NCBI GenBank assembly: GCA_025055115.1
Contig: JANWYJ010000002.1
Location: 1 to 64,000, forward strand
DNA: 64,000 bases
Direction of reading: 5' to 3'
From: Gemmata sp.
GTDB lineage: Bacteria; Planctomycetota; Planctomycetia; Gemmatales; Gemmataceae
Numbering within the stretch: position 1 is the stretch's first letter; every line of letters begins with the position of its first letter. The notes below the pieces were generated by a model. That model searched no databases and was not told the DNA's origin. It saw nothing but the letters and a program-made list of their open reading frames with translations. Below, one piece after another: positions 17,994-27,745 of this stretch. The translations under genes and the position numbers were made by a program.

Positions 17994-18181
17994 TGCTCTC
18001 ATCCTCAGATTGATTCATCCTGGGGAGCTTGTTCAACATGTCACAAACGTTGATGGCCGTTCTAGCAAAACGCAAAAGTAATTGAACCAACAGCACCCAA
18101 TGGTGCAGGGATAGTGAGTGACAATCACCCTGGGCCGCAGAGCTACTGACCATCACCGGCGGCGCAGAACCGGTGGCGAGG

Positions 18182-19987
18182 TTAGCGGGCGAAAACCCGG
18201 TTGGGACGATAACCCTCCTCCGACTGATACTCCCAAACGATTTCCCCAGTAGGGGTCACTTCCAAGACGCGGTTTTGATTCTGCAGCGCGATAAGGGTAT
18301 TTCCGTTGGGCAGCCGCTGACAGGAACTGGGGGTATTAACATCATACTTCCACAGCTCTTTGGCTTTTTCCTCATCGCCACTGATGTCGTACTCGGCGAC
18401 ACGATTCAGTTCACAGACCAAGATGGTGTTGTTGCCTGTGGCATCCATCGAGTGAAGGGTTTGAGTACGGCCACCGAGGGACTTCGGTTTGCCCACTTCC
18501 TTGCCATCTTTGGCCGCCAAACGGAAACAGTTCGCCCCTTGGGGTGTGCTGGTTAGGAACACCACGTCCCCATTGGGCAGGCGGCGACCGGTCATAATGT
18601 CGTATTGATTGCGATTGTGAATCCATTGTTGTTTGTGATCTTTGTCGTACTGGATGATCTGATGCCGGCAGACGACCGTTATGCCACCCTCGGGCGTGAT
18701 ATCCACGCCGAGCGGTTGCGGCACGGTGATCGTGTGGAGAATCTTTCCATGGCTGTCGCGTTCGGTTACACGATTGTTGTTGATCTCGGCAAGGATGTAG
18801 TTCCCTTTGGAGTTTTTCTTTATTTCGGTCACATTGCTGAGTAATCCCGCCCCAGAGCGTTCGCCGCCGAAGCGGATTTTCTCTTTCATATCTGGACCGA
18901 AAATGATGATTCGCGAATTGCCAAAGCGATAGTCGTACTCGACCACGTCGAGATAACCTGCGATCCGCGATGTGAGATTCCCTTGGGTGAGGTCGATTTT
19001 GTCGCTGTGGGTTTTCCACCAATTCTGCCACGCCTCGCGGGCTTTGTTGAGGGACTCGGGGGTTTTGCCGATCCGCACATCCGGTTTGCTGGCACCGGCG
19101 ATTTGGGTCAGGATATCCTCCACCTGCCAGATGCGCCCACGCGGCAGTTGCGGGATCAGATCGAGAAGGTCGGGAATGAATTCTTTCTCACGGGTGACCA
19201 ACACGAGCGTCCAGAGGCCATGGAACTTCGCGGCGATGTCCGCTTCCTGACGAATGGCCTCTTTGACGCGGGGAAACGTTTGCGGGATACGAATACGTTC
19301 CTTCGGGTTGCCACCTTCGATAAGGGCCGTGTAGGCCGCCATGCGTCGAACCACCGATTTATCGGTCAGGGCCGCCACGATCGCTGGATCGGGTTGACCC
19401 TTAAGCAAAACCAGCTCGGTCAGGGCTTGGCGAATCACGTCGGCCACCTCTTCGGAATCGGCCATCGGGAGGAAAGCCATCAACGCCGCTGCCGCTTCGG
19501 TCGATTGCAATTTCACCAGCGTTCGCGTCACGGCGGCGGCCAGTTGCGTGTGTGGCACTTTTTCCATCTTGCGGAGGGTCAGCCAGGCTCGGTAGGCAAC
19601 CTCGGGGTCGGGATCGCGTTCGGCCGATTTGAGCGGTCCGATCGCGGCCGGACCAAATTTTTGGATGTCCTCCATGGCCTGAAGCCGTTCCTCAAAATTG
19701 TCAGCCCCGAAGCGTTTGATCAGTTCACCAATGGTGTTTTGATCAACATCATTGAGCGTACGGGATTTGAGGTAGTCCAGGAGTGGTTTGGCATCGTCGG
19801 TGGGTAAGCCAACTTTTTTGAGAGCTTCGTCGTCGCTCAGGGTACTGATCGGTGTCGTTTTACCCTTCGTGGGTTGTTGCGCTTTCTTTTTAGCGATGAT
19901 ATCATCGTGTACTGTCTCATCCGCACTAGCCGCTACACAAGCTACGCTCAGGAGGACGAAAGCCCAGAACAGAATAGACCGGCGCAT
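18182..19987 (-). CDS. Exported protein with HEAT repeats and a beta-propeller-like C-terminus
   Basis: The 601-residue protein has a Sec signal peptide (residues 1-22, cut near ASA-DE). The first half is helical HEAT-like repeats: FEERLQAMEDIQKFGPAAIGPLKSAERDPDPEVAYRAWLTL is a clear unit. The second half has regular WD/PQQ-like blades with NGNTLIA, NGDVVFL and KGNYILAE strands, often ending in an E-Y/W pattern, similar to planctomycete propeller proteins of arylsulfotransferase-like type. Its role is probably as a periplasmic protein-interaction or ligand-sensing scaffold. No catalytic residues are evident. Divergent from the lipoprotein gene on the plus strand. Confidence 0.65.
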   Translation of the reverse strand: MRRSILFWAFVLLSVACVAASADETVHDDIIAKKKAQQPTKGKTTPISTLSDDEALKKVGLPTDDAKPLLDYLKSRTLNDVDQNTIGELIKRFGADNFEERLQAMEDIQKFGPAAIGPLKSAERDPDPEVAYRAWLTLRKMEKVPHTQLAAAVTRTLVKLQSTEAAAALMAFLPMADSEEVADVIRQALTELVLLKGQPDPAIVAALTDKSVVRRMAAYTALIEGGNPKERIRIPQTFPRVKEAIRQEADIAAKFHGLWTLVLVTREKEFIPDLLDLIPQLPRGRIWQVEDILTQIAGASKPDVRIGKTPESLNKAREAWQNWWKTHSDKIDLTQGNLTSRIAGYLDVVEYDYRFGNSRIIIFGPDMKEKIRFGGERSGAGLLSNVTEIKKNSKGNYILAEINNNRVTERDSHGKILHTITVPQPLGVDITPEGGITVVCRHQIIQYDKDHKQQWIHNRNQYDIMTGRRLPNGDVVFLTSTPQGANCFRLAAKDGKEVGKPKSLGGRTQTLHSMDATGNNTILVCELNRVAEYDISGDEEKAKELWKYDVNTPSSCQRLPNGNTLIALQNQNRVLEVTPTGEIVWEYQSEEGYRPNRVFAR

Positions 19988-20142
19988 AAGAAACTCCGCT
20001 GGGAATCGCGGTTCATTCGATCTTTGTGTAATTTACGCAGTTCACCAAGCAAGGGGAATGAACATTTCGTAACGGCTTGACGGCTCGCGTCGGAGTTGGC
20101 ATAGCAGCAACAAGGGAACACGAGCAAACGAGGACGGTCGGC

Positions 20143-20766
20143 ATGTTCATGCCCTGCCGAACGACGCGTCGGTGCTGGGGTTGGCTGGTGGGTTGTTGGC
20201 TGACGTGGACCGCCACCGGCTGCCTCTCGACTCCGCCCACAGACAATCCCCTGTTTGTTCGCGGGTCGTCGGAGGGCATCGAGAATCCGGTGCTGGTTTC
20301 GCCCGGTCAACCCACTGGACAGTCGTACCGCGAGGTGTTCGAGCGGTGTGTCGATGTTCTCGACGATTACTTTGAACTGGAAATCCCCAACCCCTACGAG
20401 GGACGCATCACGACCAAGCCGCGGATCGCCCCAGGCTATGAGCAGTTTTGGAAGCCGGGCAACCCCGATCCGCGGCAGCGGCTGCTCGCCACGTTCCAGA
20501 GTGTGCGCCAGATCGCCACCATTGAAATTCGTACCGGAGAACGGGGCGGTTACTGGGTATATGTGGTCGTTGAGCGAGAATTGGAAGACGTGCCGCGGCC
20601 TTCCCAAACGACGGCTGGCAACGCTGTCTTCCAAGAACTGCCGACCGTGGCCCGCGAAGTGGAGGTTGTGCCCGCAGGGGCCACCGGTGATATGACATGG
20701 TTCAAAATCGGCCGCGATTTTGCCTTCGAGCAGGAAATTCTCCGCCGCATCCGCAGGTGCCGCTAA
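20143..20766 (+). CDS. Lipoprotein of unknown function, upstream of the MlaD-like gene
   Basis: The 207-residue protein starts at ATG 20143 or 20149. A hydrophobic signal ends in a lipobox (TATGC, Cys27 when counted from 20143), so the product is probably a lipid-anchored envelope protein. The mature part is soluble with mixed alpha/beta composition and contains YREVFERCVDVLDDYFELEI. The family is not recognised. It is separated by only 24 bases from the MlaD-like gene on the same strand, so the two are likely co-transcribed and may act together in outer-membrane lipid handling (inference). Confidence 0.65.
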   Translation: MFMPCRTTRRCWGWLVGCWLTWTATGCLSTPPTDNPLFVRGSSEGIENPVLVSPGQPTGQSYREVFERCVDVLDDYFELEIPNPYEGRITTKPRIAPGYEQFWKPGNPDPRQRLLATFQSVRQIATIEIRTGERGGYWVYVVVERELEDVPRPSQTTAGNAVFQELPTVAREVEVVPAGATGDMTWFKIGRDFAFEQEILRRIRRCR

Positions 20767-20790
20767 GCGACGGCCTTATCGGTCAAACCC

Positions 20791-22317
20791 ATGGTTGATC
20801 GGGCCTTACGACTACGACTCGGCTTATTCATGGGCGGATCGCTGATCGCGCTGGTGGGGTTGATTGTGTTGTTTGGCGGCACGCCGCAAGTCTTTACCAA
20901 TAAAGCCCGTTACGCCGTTTTGTTCCCCGAGGCCCCAGGCATTGGTCCGGGTACTCCCATCCGCAAATCCGGCGTTCGCATCGGCGAGGTGATCGGTTTG
21001 GACCTCGACCCCGACAGTGGCCAAGTTCGCGTCCGCATTGCAGTGGAACGCAAGTACTTGCCACGCAAAAGTGAAGAAGCAACCATCACCCGGGGGTTGC
21101 TCAGTGGCGATACCGCGATCGACTTCCTCCCGCGACTGACCCCCGAAGGCCTGCCCGTGCCCCGGGAAGAGGAATGGCCGCCCGGCAGCGACATTCCCGG
21201 GGTACCGCCCATCACCCCCCGCAGTTTGCTCAGCCCCGCTTCCACCGCTATGGCCAACGCCCAGCAATCACTCGACCGCATTACGAAAACCTTTGAGAAA
21301 TTCGAACGGGTCGCCCCCAAATTGGAACAAACCGCAGAAGAAGCCACCAATCTCTTCAAAGATATTCGCGGCTTCATCCCAGAACTGCGCAAAACCAATG
21401 AACGTATCCAAAACCTCATCGGAGCCTTCCCAGCCACCGATCCATCGCCACGCTTGGGGCCGGTAGTACCCGCCTCCGGGCTGCTGCTGACCGCTGCTCT
21501 TCAACCCCCCAACGCTGGCGATGCCAACCTCCGCACCCTCATTCGCGATGCCCAAGAGGCTCTCCGCACCATCCGACCAGCGATCGAGGATTTCCGCACC
21601 GCGCTACGCCGCCTGGAGCCGGAGGTCGCGGGAGCCGTCAAGGATGCCCGCCAAGCCATTGCCGGCGTCAATGACGTACTGTCGCCGGAAAATCGCAAGG
21701 AAATCGCCGAATTGATCAAAAATATCAACACGGTTTCGACCAACATTGTCAAATTCGTCGGGACTTTGGGAAATGTCCTCGATCAAGCGGAAAAAACGTT
21801 GAAGAATATCGATACGCAAGTCAGTGCCGTGGGTTTGGTCATTGGGGATGTCCGGGCGGTGACAAAACCTCTCGCTACCCGTGCTGAAAGTCTAGTCACA
21901 GCAGTCGCTGATTCTGCCCAAGATTTGAGCAAAGTGATCGCGGAGATTCGCACCGTAGTGATGCAATTGGCCAAAGAGGACGGAGCTGTCCAAAAATTGA
22001 TCTCCGATCCAACGCTATCACGGAATCTCGATGATGCTGTGGCTTCGGTGGCCCGAATCACCGCTCGGGCCGAGAAGATCACCCGCGATCTGGAGGTGTT
22101 CGCCGACAAGGTCGCTCGTCGCCCCGAATTGATCGGTTTGGGCGGGGTTGTCCGCCCCAGTTCGGGCCTGAAGGATTTGCCCAGCGCGCCAGTTTACCGA
22201 CCCGATTGGCCGCCGTCGGCCTCGGCGCGGCCTTCCAGCGGTCCATCGTGGTTACCGCCGCCGGCCCACGAACCCATGTGGGGACCACCTCCGCCCATTC
22301 AAGGTTACAAACCCTAA
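20791..22317 (+). CDS. MlaD/MCE-domain lipid-transport protein
   Basis: The 508-residue protein has an N-terminal membrane anchor (about residues 10-30, GLFMGGSLIALVGLIVLFGG) followed by one MCE domain at about residues 37-115 (YAVLFPEAPGIGPGTPIRKSGVRIGEVIGL, then a beta-rich core). A long helical, coiled-coil-prone region follows (residues 145-440), and the C-terminus is Pro-rich and disordered. MCE proteins of Mla systems form periplasmic hexamers that shuttle phospholipids between the membranes. Typical MlaD is about 180 residues, so the long coiled coil resembles tube-like PqiB/YebT-type architecture. The matching ATPase is encoded separately at 47.4 kb, and no MlaE permease is seen in the window. 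Confidence 0.8.
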   Translation: MVDRALRLRLGLFMGGSLIALVGLIVLFGGTPQVFTNKARYAVLFPEAPGIGPGTPIRKSGVRIGEVIGLDLDPDSGQVRVRIAVERKYLPRKSEEATITRGLLSGDTAIDFLPRLTPEGLPVPREEEWPPGSDIPGVPPITPRSLLSPASTAMANAQQSLDRITKTFEKFERVAPKLEQTAEEATNLFKDIRGFIPELRKTNERIQNLIGAFPATDPSPRLGPVVPASGLLLTAALQPPNAGDANLRTLIRDAQEALRTIRPAIEDFRTALRRLEPEVAGAVKDARQAIAGVNDVLSPENRKEIAELIKNINTVSTNIVKFVGTLGNVLDQAEKTLKNIDTQVSAVGLVIGDVRAVTKPLATRAESLVTAVADSAQDLSKVIAEIRTVVMQLAKEDGAVQKLISDPTLSRNLDDAVASVARITARAEKITRDLEVFADKVARRPELIGLGGVVRPSSGLKDLPSAPVYRPDWPPSASARPSSGPSWLPPPAHEPMWGPPPPIQGYKP

Positions 22318-23152
22318 AGGGGCATGCCGTTTTTGCTCCTACGTCTCCCAACACCGCTTCAACCAATCCTTCCCGAAGTTTCCGTCGTTGCTAGCTCATT
22401 GCCAGTTTGACGGTATTTCCCAGCACTGCGCCCAACAGTCAGTCCCGAAGGGGTACGACGTCATTAGGCGATGGCGCTGAGGGGTTGGGGCGAATGCTTT
22501 CCAAGAGGAGTGCTGGGGGTCGAATGCTTTCCAAGAGGGGACTGGAGGCTGGGTCGAATGCTTTCCGAGAGGCAGCCAGCGCGAATCGAAGGGTGTCTAC
22601 CCTGGATGTCTAGGAACCAGAGCCACCGTCGAATCCCACGCTGCTCAGGAATGCCGGGCTTGACGAAACCCAGTGGCTGAAGTTGCCGGTCGTTGGATTC
22701 ATCCTCGGTTTGGACTGGCGCTGTCGCGTTGCCCGCGCTGCCTGATTCCACCGACCTATCTTTGTTCCATGCTTCTCGACGCTATGGGATCAGCCAGTGC
22801 AACTATCGGATCAGCCAGTGTATTCGATCGACCAGTGTATTGGTTCGGCCAGTGTATTGGTTCGGCCAGTGTTCGGGGGGGAGCGGCGTTCACGTTGTCC
22901 GCAAAAGTGGCCAGAAGCGGCCGAGAGGGGCCATTTGCGAGGAGGTGCGGCAGACCTTCAACCATCGGGGTTCGGATCACAAGCATGAACGCCACTGTGG
23001 CCCCATTGCCAAGCGCTTGTGGGTGGTGCCGCGGACCTTTCATTCGTCGGTTCGGATCAGGGAGGATCATTTTGTGCAGTACAGATGAAGCGAGGACCGC
23101 TTATCTATACTGCACAGTGGATATTCTCTGTGGGCTGAACGCTTACCGGACT
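22318..23152. repeat. Gene-free, repeat-rich gap of about 830 bases
   Basis: The motif CGAATGCTTTCCRAGAGG occurs at about 22491, 22521 and 22555. From 22790 to 22876, variants of the core TCGGCCAGTGT, embedded in an 18-bp repeat (ATTGGTTCGGCCAGTGT), occur four or five times. Open frames across the gap have low-complexity translations and I do not accept them as genes. Confidence 0.7.
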
Positions 23153-24673
23153 CTAACCGGCCCGGCGTTGCCGCTCTTCCTCATACTTATGGAGCTTGTT
23201 GTAGAGCGTTTTCAGGCTGATCCCCAGTTCATCACTGGTTTTTTGTTTATTCATGCCGTTTTTCGCGTAGACGTGCAGGATGTACTCCATTTCCACATCG
23301 GCCAGCGATTTCGTCGGCGCCTGAGGGTCAATGGTGCTTGGCGGCAGCCCCCCTAAGTGGGGGAAGGGGATGGTCGGTGCTGCGGGAGCGTAACCTGTTG
23401 GCGGTAGCGTTGCCGCCGGGGGGAGAGTGCTTGGGCTTGTGGGATAGCCCACGGGGATTGATACAGATGGTTTGGGTGAGGTCATATCCCGCGGCAGGTG
23501 ATCGGGTGTGATGGGTTGGCCGCCAGAAATGATCCAGGCGTACTCCATCGCATTCGACAACTCGCGAACGTTACCGGTATAGTTGTGGTGCATGAGGACT
23601 TGCAAGGCCTCGGCGGTTAATAGGTGGGCGACCGCGTCCATCGGTCGTTTGGCGTGGCGGGCCAGCAGGTGTACCGCCAAAGCGGGGATGTCTTCGCGGC
23701 GTTCGCGGAGGGGTGGCAGGTGGATGTGGAACATATTGAGCCGATGGAGCAAGTCTTCGCGAAACTGGCCATCGGCGATCATTTGCCGTAAGTCTTTGTT
23801 GGTAGCACTGATAATGCGTACATCGACGGTGATAGGCTGGCTTTCGCCCAAGCGTTGGATTTCGCCGGATTCGAGAAAGCGCAGCAATTTCACCTGAAGG
23901 TTTTTATCCAGATCGCCGAGTTCATCGAGGAAGACGGTACCGCCGTTGGCGACTTCGAAGAAGCCTTTGTGGTCCCGATCGGCCCCGGTGAAGGCCCCTT
24001 TCTTGTGGCCAAACAATTGGCTTTCCGCGAGGGTTTGTGTCAGAGCGCCACAATTGACGGGGACAAATGGCATGTCGGACCGTTTGCTTTTCGCGTAGAG
24101 TGCCCGAGCCACCACTTCCTTGCCGGTGCCCGTTTCGCCGGTGATGAGGACACGGCCATCTGTCGGCCCCACGCGCTCGATGAACTGAATCACTGGCTGC
24201 ATGGCGGCACTCTGCCCGATCAAACCGGGCGGTCCTTCGGCGTTGAGAACCCGGCTTTCGAGGGCCGCGGTTTTGTTTTTGAGTTTGCGTTTCTCTTGGA
24301 TTCGCAGAAGCAGTGCTTCGATATCAGCGAGTTTGCAAGGTTTGGTGAGATAATCGAAGGCCCCCAGCCGCAGAGCCTCGACGGCGGTTTCCGCACTGCT
24401 GTAGCCGGTCATGATGACCGCCTCAGTATCCGGCGATGTTTGCTTGAGCGTGGCGAGAACTTGCAGCCCGGCTTTGTCGTGTTCCATGCGGAGATCGAGA
24501 ATAGCCGCGTCGAAGGTGGCTTTGCGGGCCATCTCGATACCGCTGCGGCTATCGGGGCAAACGGTCACTTCGTGACCCAAGCGTGGAAGCTCGGCCTTCA
24601 TGAATTCACGCAGGTGAGCTTCGTCGTCCACGAACAAGATTCGCAGCTTATTGTGTGCGGGTGTGGTAGCCAC
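23153..24673 (-). CDS. NtrC-family sigma-54-dependent response regulator
   Basis: The 506-residue protein has a receiver domain at residues 8-125 (phospho-acceptor D60 in AAILDLRM, conserved K111). A sigma-54-interacting AAA+ domain follows, with Walker A GETGTGKE and the sigma-54 contact loop GAFTGA. The C-terminus is a Fis-type helix-turn-helix (ELGISLKTLYNKLHKYE). It activates sigma-54 promoters after phosphorylation by its kinase. The GTG at 24673 is chosen because AGGGAG sits seven bases upstream; the TTG at 24691 has no such signal. The histidine kinase gene lies 139 bases upstream on the same strand, so they form a two-component pair. The target genes cannot be told from the sequence. 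Confidence 0.9.
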   Translation of the reverse strand: MATTPAHNKLRILFVDDEAHLREFMKAELPRLGHEVTVCPDSRSGIEMARKATFDAAILDLRMEHDKAGLQVLATLKQTSPDTEAVIMTGYSSAETAVEALRLGAFDYLTKPCKLADIEALLLRIQEKRKLKNKTAALESRVLNAEGPPGLIGQSAAMQPVIQFIERVGPTDGRVLITGETGTGKEVVARALYAKSKRSDMPFVPVNCGALTQTLAESQLFGHKKGAFTGADRDHKGFFEVANGGTVFLDELGDLDKNLQVKLLRFLESGEIQRLGESQPITVDVRIISATNKDLRQMIADGQFREDLLHRLNMFHIHLPPLRERREDIPALAVHLLARHAKRPMDAVAHLLTAEALQVLMHHNYTGNVRELSNAMEYAWIISGGQPITPDHLPRDMTSPKPSVSIPVGYPTSPSTLPPAATLPPTGYAPAAPTIPFPHLGGLPPSTIDPQAPTKSLADVEMEYILHVYAKNGMNKQKTSDELGISLKTLYNKLHKYEEERQRRAG

Positions 24674-24812
24674 GCGCGTTCTCCCTAACAATCAACCGAT
24701 TTCGGGGCGGCGGAGTTTAAACGCCGTTGCAGGAATTACAAGCCCGATTCGATCCGTGAATCCTTTCACCGGTCGTGGTAGTTGCTCATTCAGCCCGGAA
24801 CTGGTACCTCCT

Positions 24813-26450
24813 TTAGGCCGCTTCCCGTCGGCCACGGGGGAACGCTAGCACCTGCGGATTGTCGCTATCGCTGTCGGTTGTCGGTGTGGTTTCCCCTTGG
24901 GGTAGTTGCAAGGGAATGCGAACCGTAAAGGTACTGCCCTGCCCCGGTCCGGGACTGGTAGCTGTGATCGTTCCGCCGTGTTGATCGACAATCTGATGGC
25001 TGATGAACAAACCCAGCCCCGTGCCTTTGCCGGTGCGGTTTTTCGTGAAAAATGGCTCGAAGATGTTTTGCAGCACCTCGGGTGTCATGCCGCAGCCGGT
25101 GTCGGTGAAGATCATCTCGGCGTAGCCAGCGGTCGTGCCCAGGCGGATGGTCAGTTTGCCGCCATCGTCCATGCTGTCCAGGGCGTTGACCACCAGATTC
25201 AGAATGACGCTCTTGAGGTCTTGGGCATTGACCGGGGCGACGATGTAGCCTGTGGGTTCAAAGACCACCGACTTGCCTCGACTGGCCGGCAGGTGCCGGG
25301 CCACTTCCAGAACCCCGCGGATCAGCCCGGTCAGATCGGTCGGTTCCTTGCGGCGGTCGCTGGTGCGGCTGAAATCGAGCAATTTTTGCGTAATGTCTTT
25401 GCAGCGCAGGGCTTCCTGCTGAATCATCTTCAAGTAACGGGCGAGCACTTCGGCTTCTGCCGCCAACAGATTCCCCGAAGCCGCAGCTCCGGTGGTGGCG
25501 ATGGCGCTGAGGACTTCTTGCCAACGCCGTTCCAGGGCTTCGGCACAGAACAGGATACTGGCCAGGGGATTATTGATCTCATGAGCAACGCCCGCGGCCA
25601 GAAACCCTACGGAAACCATCCGCTCGCTACGCACCAACTGCCGGCTTCGCTCGTTCACTTGCCGGGCCAAATCGGCATACACCGCATGGAGCCGGGCGAC
25701 CATTGCGTTGAATTCGTCGGCCAACTCTTGCAGTTCGTCATGAGAATGCAGTTGGATCGGCTGAGTGAAGTTTCCGGCATGGACACGTTGCACCCCCGCT
25801 TGCAGTTCACGGATAGGGGCAAACATCCAGGCCCGGAAGTAGTACAACATCGTGCCAACAAGCAAAATGGCCCATACCAAAGCAAACCCCACCAACCAGA
25901 TGCTCTGCCGAATGGTACTGCTCGAGGAACGCCCGTTGCGTTGAATATCGGTGATGAGGGCCAGGCGCAAGTGCTCCGCAGTGCGGCGGACCCGCTCTTG
26001 GGCCACGCGGACCTTCTCGTAGTTATTAGCATCCTGCGTCGTGCTGGCCCCACCGACGGGTTTTTGCAACCAATGCAACTCGGTCTCCAGAAAATCCAAC
26101 TGCTGATGGAGAAGGTCCATCAGATGCCGTTCTTCCTCACCACCGTCGGGATCGTAGCCCGTGGCGACGGTATAAGCGTGAACGTCGCGATAGGCGGCCA
26201 GTTGGCTCCGGATACCCAGAATGTGAAACTGATAGGTTTGTGGATCGGTCGGTTCGATCAGTTCCAAACTATTGATGGCTTCAATGATATTGTTGGCAGA
26301 CGTCAGTTCGACGAGTTTTTTGTCGGTGGTCTTGACGCTCATGTAGTAGGCGTAAAGTCCGTAGCAGGTGCCGCCGGCCAAAAGCAGAATGCTGCCCGCC
26401 ACAAGTGCCATCCCCAGCATCAGCTTGTGGCGTAAACCCCGGCGAGCCAC
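24813..26450 (-). CDS. Membrane-bound sensor histidine kinase, partner of the NtrC-type regulator
   Basis: The 545-residue protein has transmembrane helices at about residues 10-36 and 184-205 enclosing a helical periplasmic sensor domain. A HAMP linker follows, then a HisKA domain with H290 (GFLAAGVAHEINNPLAS) and a HATPase domain with NLVVNALDSMDDGG, DTGCGM and KGTGLGL boxes. The GTG at 26450 is chosen because GGAGGT lies six bases upstream; the ATG at 26498 adds residues unlike a membrane-protein start. It autophosphorylates on H290 and passes the phosphate to the regulator encoded next. The C-terminal tail is Thr/Asp-rich and probably disordered. Confidence 0.9.
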   Translation of the reverse strand: MARRGLRHKLMLGMALVAGSILLLAGGTCYGLYAYYMSVKTTDKKLVELTSANNIIEAINSLELIEPTDPQTYQFHILGIRSQLAAYRDVHAYTVATGYDPDGGEEERHLMDLLHQQLDFLETELHWLQKPVGGASTTQDANNYEKVRVAQERVRRTAEHLRLALITDIQRNGRSSSSTIRQSIWLVGFALVWAILLVGTMLYYFRAWMFAPIRELQAGVQRVHAGNFTQPIQLHSHDELQELADEFNAMVARLHAVYADLARQVNERSRQLVRSERMVSVGFLAAGVAHEINNPLASILFCAEALERRWQEVLSAIATTGAAASGNLLAAEAEVLARYLKMIQQEALRCKDITQKLLDFSRTSDRRKEPTDLTGLIRGVLEVARHLPASRGKSVVFEPTGYIVAPVNAQDLKSVILNLVVNALDSMDDGGKLTIRLGTTAGYAEMIFTDTGCGMTPEVLQNIFEPFFTKNRTGKGTGLGLFISHQIVDQHGGTITATSPGPGQGSTFTVRIPLQLPQGETTPTTDSDSDNPQVLAFPRGRREAA

Positions 26451-26709
26451 CGTATTACCTCCCTGTTTCGTTCGCTCATCCCCAAGCGAACGCTCCACTG
26501 CCGCGGAGGGAATTTACCAACTGCCTTCGGACAAAACGAGAGCAAAATTTTCCGCATCGGTCAAGGTCCAGTGCGGATCGGTGGCCATCGTGTGTTAACA
26601 ACGCCATGGGAAGCCGTCAGCGCCAGGTTCATCGGGGTGAACTTGCATTTTCGGCCACTCTGAAGTATGGGGCTGGAACGTCAAAACTCTCCTCCAGGGA
26701 TTCATCACG

Positions 26710-27744
26710 ATGACGCTGCGTGTCGACCCATTGGCCATGGCCCGGCGCGTACTGCGGGCGGAAGCCGCTTCCCTGGACGTGGTCGCGGGGCGGCTGGACG
26801 ATGGCTTTACCGATGTTGCCGAGGCGATTTTTGCCTGTTCGGGTCGGGTCGCGGTAACCGGTGTGGGCAAATCGGCCGACATTGGCCAGAAAATCGTCGG
26901 TACGTTCAATTCCACCGGCACCCGGGCTTATCTTCTCGACGCCACCCGCGCCGTTCATGGCGATTTGGGCAGCGTTCATCCCGACGATGTCGTGTTGCTG
27001 TTGTCGCATAGTGGCGAATCGGAAGAACTGTTGCGGCTGTTGGCCCCCTTGAAGAAGTTCGCTTCCCGGCTGTTGGCGATCACCAGCCACGCGAGCAGTT
27101 CGTTAGCCCAAGCCGCCGATGCGGCGATTATCTATGGCCCAATCCAAGAAGCCTGCCCGCTGGCGCTGGCTCCCAGCACCAGTACCACGGTCATGTTGGC
27201 CTTGGGCGATGCTCTGGCCTTCACACTCCTGGAAAAGCGGCAATTCACCGCCGAAAACTTCGCCCAATTCCACCCTGCGGGCACCCTGGGGCGGAAATTG
27301 GCGATCGTGGCCGATTGGATGCGTCGCGGCGCAGAGCTACGGATTGCTCCCGCCACCGACACCGTTCGCGAAGTTTTTGCACGCGTTCGACATACCGGCC
27401 GACGCACCGGCGCGATTATGCTCGTGGATGAGCGCGGCCGCCTGGCCGGGCTTTTTACCGACAGCGACTTAGCCCGGCTCTTCGAAAACCGCCAGGATGC
27501 GGCTTTGGATCGGCCGATTGCCGAAGTGATGACACGCACCCCCGCCGTCACTTCGCCGACAACGCGTGTGGCCGCGGCCGTCGAAGTGATGAAAACCCGG
27601 AAATTCAGTGAGCTGCCGGTGGTCGATGAAGACGGTCACCCCATCGGTATGCTCGATATTACCGATGTGATCGGTCTGGATCCGATCCTGGCTGTGACGG
27701 AATCCCGACCATCGCTCCGCCTGCACGACCGCAAGAGCGCGTAA
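26710..27744 (+). CDS. kdsD: Arabinose-5-phosphate isomerase (KdsD/KpsF type)
   Basis: The 344-residue protein has a SIS sugar-isomerase domain at about residues 30-180 (VTGVGKSADIGQKIVGTFNSTGT and LLSHSGESEELL). Two CBS domains follow at about 205-265 and 275-335. This is the standard build of enzymes converting ribulose-5-phosphate to arabinose-5-phosphate, the first step of Kdo synthesis. The region ALAPSTSTTVMLALGDALA contains the active-site helix. It is followed after one base by KdsC and then the LptC/LptA-like gene, the same order as the E. coli kdsD-kdsC-lptC-lptA cluster. This supports a Kdo-bearing LPS in the outer membrane. Confidence 0.9.
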   Translation: MTLRVDPLAMARRVLRAEAASLDVVAGRLDDGFTDVAEAIFACSGRVAVTGVGKSADIGQKIVGTFNSTGTRAYLLDATRAVHGDLGSVHPDDVVLLLSHSGESEELLRLLAPLKKFASRLLAITSHASSSLAQAADAAIIYGPIQEACPLALAPSTSTTVMLALGDALAFTLLEKRQFTAENFAQFHPAGTLGRKLAIVADWMRRGAELRIAPATDTVREVFARVRHTGRRTGAIMLVDERGRLAGLFTDSDLARLFENRQDAALDRPIAEVMTRTPAVTSPTTRVAAAVEVMKTRKFSELPVVDEDGHPIGMLDITDVIGLDPILAVTESRPSLRLHDRKSA

Positions 27745-27745
27745 A

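Noticed and set aside
22673-23356. Open frame of 227 codons on the plus strand
   Set aside because: It runs through repeats and into the antisense of the NtrC-type gene; its composition is not protein-like.
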